DNA of 64,000 nt, taken from positions 186,001 through 250,000 of the forward strand of contig NZ_PNCJ01000017.1 in NCBI RefSeq assembly GCF_005887115.1, in the 5' to 3' direction. The position numbers and the translations under genes are program-made. The first letter of the stretch is position 1. Every line of letters starts with the position of its first letter. The notes beneath the pieces are model-generated. The model saw only the letters and a program-made list of their open reading frames with translations. It ran no database searches and was not told the origin of the DNA. Of the stretch, positions 1 to 7,897 are shown one piece after another. This DNA comes from Pseudoalteromonas rubra. Lineage in GTDB: Bacteria; Pseudomonadota; Gammaproteobacteria; Enterobacterales; Alteromonadaceae.

Positions 1-93
1 CCGCCTTTGATGATCAGCGACAGTGAACTAGCACAGGCCTGCACCACATTAAGTAAACTCATCAAGCAAATTAACGTCAAGGAGGCAGCATAA
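1..93 (+). CDS. class III aminotransferase, C-terminal tail (partial)
   Basis: Frame 1 is open from the window edge and ends at TAA 91-93, encoding 30 residues. It begins PPLMISDSELAQACTTLSKL, which has the form of the last beta strand and helix of class III (ornithine/GABA-type) aminotransferases. The complete aminotransferase that follows ends in a comparable YPPLTVSHDEI stretch, so this is probably a second, related aminotransferase in tandem. Its stop overlaps the next start as TAATG and carries that gene's AAGGAGG-like ribosome binding site (79-84), so the two are translationally coupled. The family call rests only on this short tail. Confidence 0.5.
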   Translation, partial: PPLMISDSELAQACTTLSKLIKQINVKEAA

Positions 94-1436
94 TGGATCT
101 GCAACAAACAGTAGAGACTTTAGATCAACACTGGAACCCGACAGCTGCAAGCCTGTATCGAGTGAGCCGTCGTACTATGGAACAAACCGCGCACAATACA
201 GTGATCCGCGATCATCTTGGGAATGAGTTCCTCGACTTTGCCTGTAGTTACGGTGTATTCATCGTCGGTCATACCCAGCCTGAAATCCAGGCTGCGGTGA
301 CAGCGCAACTGGAGCAAGTATCCATTGGTGCCGTCGGGGTGGAAGACCAGCAAACACAGCGTTTGTCACAGCGTCTGGCAGAGATGCTGCCGGGCGACCT
401 GAATCGTAGCTATTACTGTAATTCGGGTGCCGAGGCCAGTGAATTGTCTATGCGTGCGGTGATCACCGCTCATCCGAGCAGCGATCGGATCGTGGTAGCC
501 CGTAATAGTTACCATGGCAAAACTTTGGGAGCGCTTAATATCCTTGGCCAGCGTGGTCATCGATTGCCATTTGGTAAGCTGGCAGATAACGTCGTATATG
601 TTGATTTTGGCAACATTGCACAAATGCGTGAAGCCATTGCGGGAGGCGCCGCAGCCGTTTTCATTGAACCCATTCTGGGGGGGCCTTACCTGCAGGTGCC
701 TCAGCTCGGTTATCTGAAACAAGTGGAAAGCCTGTGCCGGGAGTATGGCACTTACCTGGTTGCTGATGAGATCCAGACCGCGTTTGGCCGTTGCGGCAAA
801 ATGTTTGGGATTGACTATGACCAAGTGGAGCCGGATATTGTGATCCTGTCTAAAGGTTTGACCGGTGGACATGCAGCGATTGCCGTTGCGGTTTTCTCCG
901 AGCGTCTGGACAGGCGACTACGCAATGACATTCAAGTGGATGAAGCTTTCTTCGCGACTGCCGGGGGCCACCCCTATAGTAGCAGTGCCGCTCTGGCAGC
1001 ACTGGATTTTATCGAGCAGAAGCAATTGGTGGCGCGAGCGCAAAAGCAGGGTGAATATCTGCTTAGCGAGATGCGCCGGGTCGCTGCTAAATATCCTGAA
1101 CTGGTATTAGATGTGCCCGGGGTTGGTCTGATGACTGGGTTAAAGTGCGCCAGTCCGGCGGTTGAAACGGCGATTACTATGATGATGGGACGTCACAACA
1201 TTCATTTGGGTCACTCCATGAATGAAAAGGCAACGCATCCTGTGCTGAGGTTTTACCCGCCACTGACCGTGTCTCATGATGAGATCACCCGTTGCATCAC
1301 AGCGTTGGAAGGGGTGCTTGCGACCTTAGGTAAACGTCCAAAACTATTTCTGAAGCTGATGAATGCGCTGATCAAACGTCAGTTCACCATGCCCAGAAAG
1401 TGGTTATATAAAATTACCGGTGTCAAAGCGGCGTAA
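93..1436 (+). CDS. PLP-dependent class III aminotransferase
   Basis: A 447-residue class III (fold type I) aminotransferase, which moves an amino group between an amine or amino acid and a keto acid or aldehyde. Visible motifs are YYCNSGAEASELSMR (PLP phosphate binding), NSYHGKT, VADEIQTAFGR (Asp contacting the PLP ring nitrogen) and ILSKGLTGG with the Schiff-base lysine at K254. Length is normal for acetylornithine, putrescine or GABA aminotransferases. The C-terminus has an extra basic tail (KRPKLFLKLMNALIKRQF) that could contact membrane or a partner. It follows another aminotransferase tail by TAATG overlap and sits at the head of a metabolite-type cluster, so a biosynthetic role is more likely than arginine metabolism. 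The substrate cannot be read from sequence. Confidence 0.88.
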   Translation: MDLQQTVETLDQHWNPTAASLYRVSRRTMEQTAHNTVIRDHLGNEFLDFACSYGVFIVGHTQPEIQAAVTAQLEQVSIGAVGVEDQQTQRLSQRLAEMLPGDLNRSYYCNSGAEASELSMRAVITAHPSSDRIVVARNSYHGKTLGALNILGQRGHRLPFGKLADNVVYVDFGNIAQMREAIAGGAAAVFIEPILGGPYLQVPQLGYLKQVESLCREYGTYLVADEIQTAFGRCGKMFGIDYDQVEPDIVILSKGLTGGHAAIAVAVFSERLDRRLRNDIQVDEAFFATAGGHPYSSSAALAALDFIEQKQLVARAQKQGEYLLSEMRRVAAKYPELVLDVPGVGLMTGLKCASPAVETAITMMMGRHNIHLGHSMNEKATHPVLRFYPPLTVSHDEITRCITALEGVLATLGKRPKLFLKLMNALIKRQFTMPRKWLYKITGVKAA

Positions 1437-1446
1437 TCGAACAATA

Positions 1447-1473
1447 AAAAGACTGGCGCGAGGCCAGTCTTTT
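1447..1473. terminator. bidirectional rho-independent terminator
   Basis: A 10-bp stem (AAAAGACTGG with CCAGTCTTTT) closes on a short loop, with A and T tracts on either side. It lies between the convergent aminotransferase (+) and the secreted unknown (-) and can serve both. Confidence 0.8.
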
Positions 1474-1530
1474 GGGCTTGGGACCACATTGGAGATGGAA
1501 GTTCACCCGCGATGACGCGGATGCACCCAA

Positions 1531-2241
1531 TTAGTTGATCGGATAGTTAGGGAATGGATTTTGGTAACTGATATCCGGGCGTTGCTCAGTGAAAATGGAG
1601 CGCACTTTTAGCAAATCAATCTTCCACTCGCCCGGTTTAGTGGCAATCACGCCTAAGGTGTTATTGCTGACGAACAGCTGCGGCCCTAGCAGTGGTTCAA
1701 ACGGCAGCTCAACATCTGTGGACTGTACAATTTCCTGATGAACCAGCACATTAAAGTTCAACTCCATTCTGCCAGTACCTGGGCGGTTACCTTCTTCATA
1801 ATGGCTGATATAGAAAGAAGTCGGCGAAAAAGACGCATTTTGTCTTAGTTGTGCCAGGCCTTCTGTTGCGATCTGTATGGTGGAATCAATCCCGGTGGAC
1901 AGACTGCCATTGAGATCCAGCTCAATCGCCGGGCTGACAATGTCATTAAAACAGGCTTTGACTTCATCAACCCGTACATAATCCTCCTTAAAGTTAGAGG
2001 CTTCCGGAATACACAGGAAAAAACGTCGCACAATCTGACTGCCCTCAAAATATGCATGTTGTTTATTGAGGCTGCGTAAAAAGGTTTTATTTCTGAGAAT
2101 TCGTTTAATGTTAAATGGCGGCGCATCTTGTGCTTGCTGGTAAGCCATCTCATTGTCCTGCCAGTCATCGTCCTGCGCCATTGCGTTGGTTGTACCAAAA
2201 GTCAGTGCGGTGGTTGCTACCAGAGTCAGAAATTTATTCAT
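1531..2241 (-). CDS. secreted protein of unknown function
   Basis: A 236-residue protein that I do not recognise. The N-terminus (MNKFLTLVATTALTFGTTNA) is a clear Sec signal peptide, with likely cleavage after AMA near residue 22, so the product is periplasmic or secreted. The mature part is acidic at its start (DDDWQDNE) and has only two cysteines, in FFLCIPE and VKACFND, which could form a disulfide. No catalytic motif is evident. The start has AAGGAA 8 nt upstream. It is divergent from the AfsA-like gene and convergent with the aminotransferase, so it interrupts the cluster strand. A second unrelated-looking secreted unknown lies at 15932. Confidence 0.7.
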   Translation of the reverse strand: MNKFLTLVATTALTFGTTNAMAQDDDWQDNEMAYQQAQDAPPFNIKRILRNKTFLRSLNKQHAYFEGSQIVRRFFLCIPEASNFKEDYVRVDEVKACFNDIVSPAIELDLNGSLSTGIDSTIQIATEGLAQLRQNASFSPTSFYISHYEEGNRPGTGRMELNFNVLVHQEIVQSTDVELPFEPLLGPQLFVSNNTLGVIATKPGEWKIDLLKVRSIFTEQRPDISYQNPFPNYPIN

Positions 2242-2286
2242 TGTCTTTGTTCCTTAGTGTGGAAGTTGAGTTCGTTATTGTTGGTT

Positions 2287-2303
2287 GTCAACGTGGTGTT
2301 GAC
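2287..2303. promoter_or_regulatory. palindrome in the divergent intergenic region (candidate operator)
   Basis: GTCAAC-GTGGT-GTTGAC is a perfect 6-bp inverted repeat with a 5-nt spacer. It lies between the secreted unknown (-) and the AfsA-like gene (+). The left arm contains a TTGACA-like -35 on the minus strand. AfsA-type genes are often controlled by TetR-type receptors, but no TetR gene is visible here, so the binding protein is unknown. Confidence 0.3.
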
Positions 2304-2514
2304 TTGCTTACCAGTCTGACCCGGAACTTTATTTCAGACTATTTCAGGGTATTTCTTTGCTTATCGCGCCATTTCACGGTGTACCTGAAACAGCGTGTTG
2401 GGTTGTGAAATATATTTCATGGCGATTGTTGATTTTAATGGGAGACACCAAAGCGGCAGACAGCAACAACAATATTGCCGCGGGCTTAATAAACCAACAT
2501 CAACGGAGATAATC

Positions 2515-3279
2515 ATGAAAACAGTTAAGCAAACCCAAGTACTGGTCGGGAATAAGTTCACTAACTTTGCACAAAACCCGGGCGTTACCACTTATGAACA
2601 AGCACGCACTATGCTGGAAACAAATGATGAACAGCTCTCGACCACCCAGTTTGTATTAGGTCAGGGGATTTGTGCGGATGCTTACCAGACGCTACTTAAT
2701 TTGGCAGAGGAAAAAGGCATGGCAGCAGCGTTTGCAACTCCTTCCTTTAATAAGCTGAATAAACAGGAAACCCATAAACATCAAAAACGCAACGGTATGT
2801 TAGGGGAACCGCAACAAATTGAAGACAATGTATACCGTCTGCCTATTTATATCGACGATGCCTGCGATGAAATGGGTGACCATGTCACCGGGCACCATAT
2901 TCAGGGCATGGTGCTGACAGAATCTGCACGTCAGGCGTTTTTGGCTATTACCGAACGCTATTTCCTGGCCGATGCTGAAAAAAGTTACTTCGTGATTAAC
3001 TCGCTGGATAGTGAATATCTGAGCTTTGCATTTCCACTGCCTCTGGAGCTGGAATATCGCATTTTGAGCTTCACCGACAAAGGGCGCGGCACTTTGTGCT
3101 TCGATGTAGAGATGACCTTATCGCAAAACGGTCAGGATTGTGCTCGTGTGAAGACCAAGTTCAGTACCTACCCTGAGAAATTCTTGTCACGCAAAGAAGG
3201 CAGCATGGCCAAGCAGGCAGTGGAACACCTGCAAACGGCATTGGCTGAGCAAGGAGCCGTCTGTGATGTGGCAGCCTAA
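2515..3279 (+). CDS. AfsA-like double-hotdog protein, putative butenolide/gamma-butyrolactone synthase
   Basis: A 254-residue protein. The open frame extends to 2395, but ATG 2515 has GGAG at the right distance and starts the recognisable protein. Residues 87-141 carry the AfsA repeat pattern: HKH, a strand, then DHVTGHHIQGMVLTESARQA at 122-141, corresponding to the AfsA signature in which dH, GhH, GMvL and E-aRQ are conserved. In Streptomyces, AfsA and MmfL-type proteins join a beta-ketoacyl-ACP to dihydroxyacetone phosphate, the committed step to butenolide phosphates. The length suits one AfsA module, shorter than AfsA itself (about 300). The stop overlaps the following HAD phosphatase, matching the dephosphorylation that pathway needs. 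The substrate is inferred; the family call is by motif only and needs a profile search. Confidence 0.66.
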   Translation: MKTVKQTQVLVGNKFTNFAQNPGVTTYEQARTMLETNDEQLSTTQFVLGQGICADAYQTLLNLAEEKGMAAAFATPSFNKLNKQETHKHQKRNGMLGEPQQIEDNVYRLPIYIDDACDEMGDHVTGHHIQGMVLTESARQAFLAITERYFLADAEKSYFVINSLDSEYLSFAFPLPLELEYRILSFTDKGRGTLCFDVEMTLSQNGQDCARVKTKFSTYPEKFLSRKEGSMAKQAVEHLQTALAEQGAVCDVAA

Positions 3280-3991
3280 TGTTATCGCGCAGAGACCCTG
3301 CGCGTTCTTTGACGTCGATAACACGCTTATCGACCTGAAAAGTATGTTTTCATTCGCCGATTTTTTACAGGACAAAGCGCTTTTGGTTCCGGTTGAGCGG
3401 TTCGGGGCCTGGCGCGAGCGCTTGGATCGCTTATTTGCAGCGCAGCGTCCACGCAGTGAAATCAATCGCTTTTACTACACCTTGTTTGAGGGGGTTGAAG
3501 TCAGTGCGTTTGCTGATGCAGCACAACTGTGGTTTACCACTTTACCAGCGCCTGATGCCTACACTAAGTCGGCTCCGCTGGCTGCACTGAAGGCATTACA
3601 GCAAGCCGGATATAACATCATTTTGGTTTCCGGATCCGGGTATCACCTGCTGGCACCTTTTGCGGCAGTGTGGCAGGTCAGTGATGTGTTGTGCGCGCCT
3701 CAACAGCAAAAAAATGGACGCTATACAGGCGAGCTGGATGACCTGCCGAGCATAGGTCAGGGGAAGGCACATTTTATTGCGCAGTTTTTACGTCAGCACC
3801 AGATCTCTGCCGAAAACTGTCTGGCTTTTGGTGATGACCTCAGTGACTTTCCTATGTTAAGTGCTGTTAATAAAGGGTTTCTGGTAGATCCGCCAGCGCC
3901 AACCCTGGTCGCGAATCGGGACGCCGGGTATGAAGTATTCACCACAGTTTCTGATCAGAACTGTACGTTCAGGCAGTACGTCTGCCTCTAA
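3266..3991 (+). CDS. HAD-IB (SerB-like) phosphatase
   Basis: A 241-residue HAD-superfamily hydrolase. Motif I is FFDVDNTL with nucleophile D16 and acid D18, motif II is VSGSG, the lysine is in GKAHF, and motif III is GDDLSDFPML. This is the phosphoserine-phosphatase/CicA type with an inserted helical cap. ATG 3266 is 9 nt downstream of AAGGAG; GTG 3263 is an alternative. It overlaps the AfsA-like gene by 14 nt, so the two are coupled. In methylenomycin furan biosynthesis the AfsA homologue MmfL is paired with a HAD phosphatase, MmfP, which gives this neighbour a plausible job: dephosphorylating a butenolide phosphate. A general phosphomonoesterase role is the alternative. Confidence 0.82.
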   Translation: MWQPNVIAQRPCAFFDVDNTLIDLKSMFSFADFLQDKALLVPVERFGAWRERLDRLFAAQRPRSEINRFYYTLFEGVEVSAFADAAQLWFTTLPAPDAYTKSAPLAALKALQQAGYNIILVSGSGYHLLAPFAAVWQVSDVLCAPQQQKNGRYTGELDDLPSIGQGKAHFIAQFLRQHQISAENCLAFGDDLSDFPMLSAVNKGFLVDPPAPTLVANRDAGYEVFTTVSDQNCTFRQYVCL

Positions 3992-4035
3992 TTTTAATCA
4001 ACAATAAACGCAACTGGATAACTACAGCAGGATAA

Positions 4036-4074
4036 CCAGAAATAAGTGCCCCGTCGCGGGGAGGCTGTTTCTGG
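4036..4074 (+). other. two-tier RNA hairpin between the HAD and AKR genes
   Basis: An outer stem CCAGAAA (4036-4042) pairs with TTTCTGG (4068-4074), and an inner stem CCCCG (4049-4053) pairs with CGGGG (4057-4061) around a TCG loop. There is no following T tract, so this is not a standard terminator. It may be an mRNA stability or processing element in the 137-bp gap before the reductase. Confidence 0.4.
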
Positions 4075-4128
4075 CATCCAGGTAATGTAATTGAACACAA
4101 TTTAACTTAACTAAAATGGAAGAGAATT

Positions 4129-5127
4129 ATGTCTAAACGACTAGCAAACAAACTGGTATCTCCAATTGGCTTGGGCTGCATGGGAATGAGTGAGTTCTAC
4201 GGTGAGCGCAATGATGCGCAATCTCTGGAAACGCTGCACGCTGCACTGGATATGGGTTATAACCATTTCGATACAGCGGATATGTATGGTCAGGGTCACA
4301 ACGAATCATTGCTGGGCCAGTTTGTCAGTGACATTGGTAGTAAGCGTGATGATATCGTCTTTGCCTCAAAATTTGGTATTCGCCGCGATCCAAACGACAA
4401 ATACAACCTGATCATTGATAACAGCAAAGAATATGTCAAAGCAGCGTGCGAGGCGTCACTGAAGCGTATGAACCTCGAAGCGCTGGACATTTATTATATG
4501 CACCGTCGTGACCCGAATGTGCCTATCGAAGAGCCTATGGAAGCGCTGGCTGAGCTGGTTAAAGAGGGTAAGATCAAGGCCATCGGTCTGTCTGAAGTCT
4601 CTGCCGATACGCTGCGTCGTGCAAACCAGGTACACCAGGTTGAAGCACTGCAGAGCGAGTATTCACTGTGGAGCCGTGATATTGAAACTGAGATCCTGCC
4701 AGCCTGTATTGACTTGGGTGTGCAGTTTATCGCTTACAGCCCGCTGGGGCGTGGTTTCTTAACCGGGCAGATCAGTAAAGAACAAATCGAGCAGGCGGAC
4801 GTGGCTTCAGATTTCCGCGCCAAACTCCCTCGCTTCCAGAAAGAAAATATCGACACTAACCTGGCGCTGGTCAATAAAGTGGAAGAGATCAGTCGCGAGC
4901 TGGGCTGCTCAACAGGCCAGGTTGCACTGGCATGGCTACTGAGCCGTCATGAAAACGTCCATGTTATCCCAGGCACCAAACGTGTGAAATATCTGCGCGA
5001 CAATTTTGCGGCACAGAACGTCACCCTGTCTGACTCGATCATCACGTCTCTGGATGAGCTGTTTTCTCGCGATAATGTCGCGGGTGAGCGCTACCCGGAA
5101 GCGATTCTGGCAGGCACTAACCTGTAA
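4129..5127 (+). CDS. aldo-keto reductase
   Basis: A 332-residue NADPH-dependent aldo/keto reductase, reducing a carbonyl to an alcohol in the cytoplasm. The catalytic tetrad is present: D48 and Y53 in HFDTADMYG, K81 in FASKFG and H125 in YYMHRRDP. The C-terminal VIPGTKRVKYLRDNF segment binds the NADPH phosphate, and the overall form is the YajO/AKR13-like group (start PIGLGCMGMSEFYG). The start has GGAAGAG upstream. Position after AfsA-like and HAD genes suggests it reduces a butenolide or keto intermediate, comparable in role though not in family to the BprA step of A-factor synthesis. That role is inference; many AKRs are broad-specificity. Confidence 0.85.
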   Translation: MSKRLANKLVSPIGLGCMGMSEFYGERNDAQSLETLHAALDMGYNHFDTADMYGQGHNESLLGQFVSDIGSKRDDIVFASKFGIRRDPNDKYNLIIDNSKEYVKAACEASLKRMNLEALDIYYMHRRDPNVPIEEPMEALAELVKEGKIKAIGLSEVSADTLRRANQVHQVEALQSEYSLWSRDIETEILPACIDLGVQFIAYSPLGRGFLTGQISKEQIEQADVASDFRAKLPRFQKENIDTNLALVNKVEEISRELGCSTGQVALAWLLSRHENVHVIPGTKRVKYLRDNFAAQNVTLSDSIITSLDELFSRDNVAGERYPEAILAGTNL

Positions 5128-5138
5128 TCCAAAGTTCC

Positions 5139-5158
5139 GGCACCCAGGTTTGGGTGCC
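5139..5158 (+). other. GC-rich hairpin between AKR and monooxygenase genes
   Basis: GGCACCC (5139-5145) pairs perfectly with GGGTGCC (5152-5158). There is no T tract, so termination would be weak. It could adjust relative expression of upstream and downstream genes. Confidence 0.4.
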
Positions 5159-5180
5159 CCTCAACAAAAGAGTATGTGTA

Positions 5181-6644
5181 ATGGTTAAGCAAGTCTTAAT
5201 TGTAGGGGCCGGACCAACAGGTATGGTGCTGGCGCTACAACTCAAACGTTTAGGCGTTAATGCAACCGTGATTGATTCACGTGTGGCTGCCGGGTCCGGT
5301 TCTAAAGCGCTGAGTGTGAACCCGGCTTCGTTAGATATTCTGGATGATTTGGGCGTGACGGAGCAATTGCTTGCACGTGGCAAACAAAACCAGAGTGTAA
5401 ACTTAATTTATGAAGGCCAGCGTTTGTTTAAGCTGGACTTTAAACAACTGAACAGTCGCTTTGCGTACTTTTTGATGTTGCCACAACCAGATACCGAAGC
5501 AGCATTGCAGGCGCGTATGGCCGAAATGGGCTGTATGGTGGCGCGTGGCACGGCGCTGGTCGATTTGCAGCAGCAGGGTGATCAGGTACAGGTGACGCTG
5601 TCCCGAGATGGCCAGGAATATAAAGAGACCTATGATTATGTGGTTGGTTGTGATGGCGCGCGCAGTCGTACCCGGGAGTTACTCAAATTACCCTTCAGTG
5701 GGTACGATTATGATATGCATTTTGTTCTGGCGGATGTGAAGGTGCGCTGGAACCGTGACACCAGTCAGAGCTATTACATGGTCAGCGAAGATGGGTTCTT
5801 TATTTTGCTGCCACTGACCGAGGGCTATCACCGAATTGTTATTAAGGTTTCCGGGGCGTTTGACCCTAAGCAGACCATCGACTTTGACCTGATCCAGGCC
5901 TATTTACAGCGCCTTGATCCTGATCTGGAGATTTTCGAACCCAGCTGGATTTCCTCAGCCCCCTTTTATAATCGCGAAACCAGCCAGTTCAGACGTGGCA
6001 ATGTGTTTATCTGCGGTGATGCCTGTCACTTATTTAGCCCGATCGGTGGCTTTGGTATGAATACAGGCATTGGTGATGCGTATAACCTGGCCTGGAAGCT
6101 GGCTCAGGTAGCTAAAGACGAAGCCCCTGAGGTGCTGTTAGATAGCTATGACACAGAGCGCCGCCAGAACGCCAAATCGTTACTGCGCCTGACTGATAAA
6201 AATACTTCCCTGATCGCGCGCCTGGACCGGCATTCGGCAGATGATGAAGCCTTATTTACACCCAAACAGAAAAACCGCCCCTTTATTCGCCAATTTGTTC
6301 AGGCGGCGGCAGGCTATCAGCTCGATTATGCTGCCGCTGAGTCAGCCAAAGGCGTAGGCCGTATTTATTTACCCCTGGATCTGCAAGGCTATCGGCACCA
6401 GGGAACGGGATACACCTTGTTCGTCAGTGATGGCGCATGTGCGGAGCGTTTGGCTCAACAAGTGGCGTATTCAGGTGAACAGGCTCGGATCCAGGTATGC
6501 CAACGAGAAACGGTGGCACACCAATTTGATCCTGGGGCCGAGTGTGTGCTGGTCCGTCCCGATAAGATCATTGCCTTCAGTGGCAATGAATTACAGTGCA
6601 GCCGTTTTCTTAACGACACACTGTTACTGGCTGAGAGTGCCTGA
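5181..6644 (+). CDS. FAD-dependent aromatic-type monooxygenase (PheA/TfdB family)
   Basis: A 487-residue group A flavoprotein hydroxylase. It has an N-terminal FAD motif VGAGPTG (G9, G11, G14), the DG motif VVGCDGARSRTRELL, and the third FAD motif FICGDACHLFSPIGGFGMN. Fold and length match para-hydroxybenzoate-hydroxylase-like enzymes that hydroxylate or epoxidise activated rings or polyketides using NAD(P)H and O2. The frame is open to 5154, but ATG 5181 starts the FAD motif. The short C-terminal thioredoxin-like domain seen in phenol hydroxylases seems reduced. It follows the AKR gene across a hairpin and precedes an acyltransferase by two bases, so it probably tailors the cluster product. 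Confidence 0.85.
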   Translation: MVKQVLIVGAGPTGMVLALQLKRLGVNATVIDSRVAAGSGSKALSVNPASLDILDDLGVTEQLLARGKQNQSVNLIYEGQRLFKLDFKQLNSRFAYFLMLPQPDTEAALQARMAEMGCMVARGTALVDLQQQGDQVQVTLSRDGQEYKETYDYVVGCDGARSRTRELLKLPFSGYDYDMHFVLADVKVRWNRDTSQSYYMVSEDGFFILLPLTEGYHRIVIKVSGAFDPKQTIDFDLIQAYLQRLDPDLEIFEPSWISSAPFYNRETSQFRRGNVFICGDACHLFSPIGGFGMNTGIGDAYNLAWKLAQVAKDEAPEVLLDSYDTERRQNAKSLLRLTDKNTSLIARLDRHSADDEALFTPKQKNRPFIRQFVQAAAGYQLDYAAAESAKGVGRIYLPLDLQGYRHQGTGYTLFVSDGACAERLAQQVAYSGEQARIQVCQRETVAHQFDPGAECVLVRPDKIIAFSGNELQCSRFLNDTLLLAESA

Positions 6645-6646
6645 AC

Positions 6647-7897
6647 ATGAATGAAATAAGATCACTTGGCACTTTGGAGCGCAAAATGGCAGCCCTGCAC
6701 GATGTGCAGGGGAATGCCCAGACCACGTCCTTACTGACACTTGGACAACAGCTCGACGAGACACGGTTGGCTAAAGCGATGGCACGCTGGTTACAGCTGA
6801 ATCCCGCACTGATGCTGACACTGAATAATCAGCAGGATGCTTTTACAGAGATGCCTGCAACTGGCCTGCTGCACGAGCCTGATGTGGCGGAAGTTGCACA
6901 TGACAAGGCTCTGGAGTCGTTGATCCAGGCGGTGTTGAACACGCCATTACAGCCGCAGCGGCAGTTATGCTCTGTTCTGCTTATCCAGCAGCAGGATACG
7001 GCGATAAGCCACATTGCACTGACTTGCCACCATGCGCTGGTGGATGGCCACAGTCTGGCCTATCTGCTTGACCAGTTACTGCATTGTTATCACAACCTGA
7101 CACACAGCGAGCGCAGTGCATTGGCACCGGCGATTGAATCTCAGCTGGAGCGGGCGCGAGGCAATGTAGCGCCCCTGCCAGCTCATATGGGTTGGCCCGT
7201 TATCACCCAGGCAAAACCGGCTCAACGACACACCCGGTTTTGCCGACAAACCATTGAACGAGACGCATTGGTTGCACTGAAAGCGATTGCTAAACACAGT
7301 GGCAGTGCGCTCAATACGGTCCTGACCTACATTTTGGCGCAGGCCATTAAACAAGTGCACAGCACAGGCAAGTTACGCCTGTTAATGGCTATCTCACTCA
7401 GGCAGCGCACCGCAGTAAAAAGCGCGGCTTCTGCACTTGGGTGTTTGATTGCCGTCAGTGCTTTGGATATGCCTGGCAGCGCGAACTGGCCAACTTTTGC
7501 TCGTCAATTTGATCAGCAGTTAGCACAAACGATTGATGCTGAGCTTGGCTATGTGCCGCCAATGGATGAGCAATCTTTGCTCCGGTTACGCCAGAGTGTG
7601 GACAACCCGTCACGCTTTGGTTGTGATTTTGCCATGACAAACCATGGTGTGGTGCAGTTTGATACCGCCCGACACGGCGTTGTTGTTCGGGAGTATGCAA
7701 ACTTTGCCAATCGCAATGCCGGAAACGTTGGTATTGCATGTCACCTGGCAACCTCTGGACACAGGTTGAACTGTGTCTTCACTTACTGTGAGCCTCTGAT
7801 GTCAACGGCGATGGCACAGCAAATTAATGCGCTATTTAGTCGTCAGGTGAGCGCGTTTATTGAACAATATCAGGAGATTTATCATGAAGCGAGCTAG
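6647..7897 (+). CDS. condensation/PapA-type acyltransferase
   Basis: A 416-residue stand-alone member of the chloramphenicol-acetyltransferase-like fold shared by NRPS condensation domains, PapA5 and alcohol acetyltransferases. The catalytic HHxxxDG motif is HHALVDG at residues 128-134, with H129 as general base. A second-lobe segment (LMAISLRQR) lies where C-domain-like proteins have their bridging region. Such enzymes make an ester or amide from an acyl thioester. It starts 2 nt after the monooxygenase stop and overlaps the next gene by 14 nt, so all three are co-translated. No PKS or NRPS module is in the window; a free acyl-CoA or acyl-ACP donor is likely. Which hydroxyl or amine is acylated is unknown. 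Confidence 0.72.
   Translation: MNEIRSLGTLERKMAALHDVQGNAQTTSLLTLGQQLDETRLAKAMARWLQLNPALMLTLNNQQDAFTEMPATGLLHEPDVAEVAHDKALESLIQAVLNTPLQPQRQLCSVLLIQQQDTAISHIALTCHHALVDGHSLAYLLDQLLHCYHNLTHSERSALAPAIESQLERARGNVAPLPAHMGWPVITQAKPAQRHTRFCRQTIERDALVALKAIAKHSGSALNTVLTYILAQAIKQVHSTGKLRLLMAISLRQRTAVKSAASALGCLIAVSALDMPGSANWPTFARQFDQQLAQTIDAELGYVPPMDEQSLLRLRQSVDNPSRFGCDFAMTNHGVVQFDTARHGVVVREYANFANRNAGNVGIACHLATSGHRLNCVFTYCEPLMSTAMAQQINALFSRQVSAFIEQYQEIYHEAS

Noticed and set aside
366..872. 168-codon minus-strand ORF inside the first full aminotransferase
   Set aside because: It lies wholly opposite a gene with intact family motifs, has no ribosome site and no recognisable domain; a shadow.
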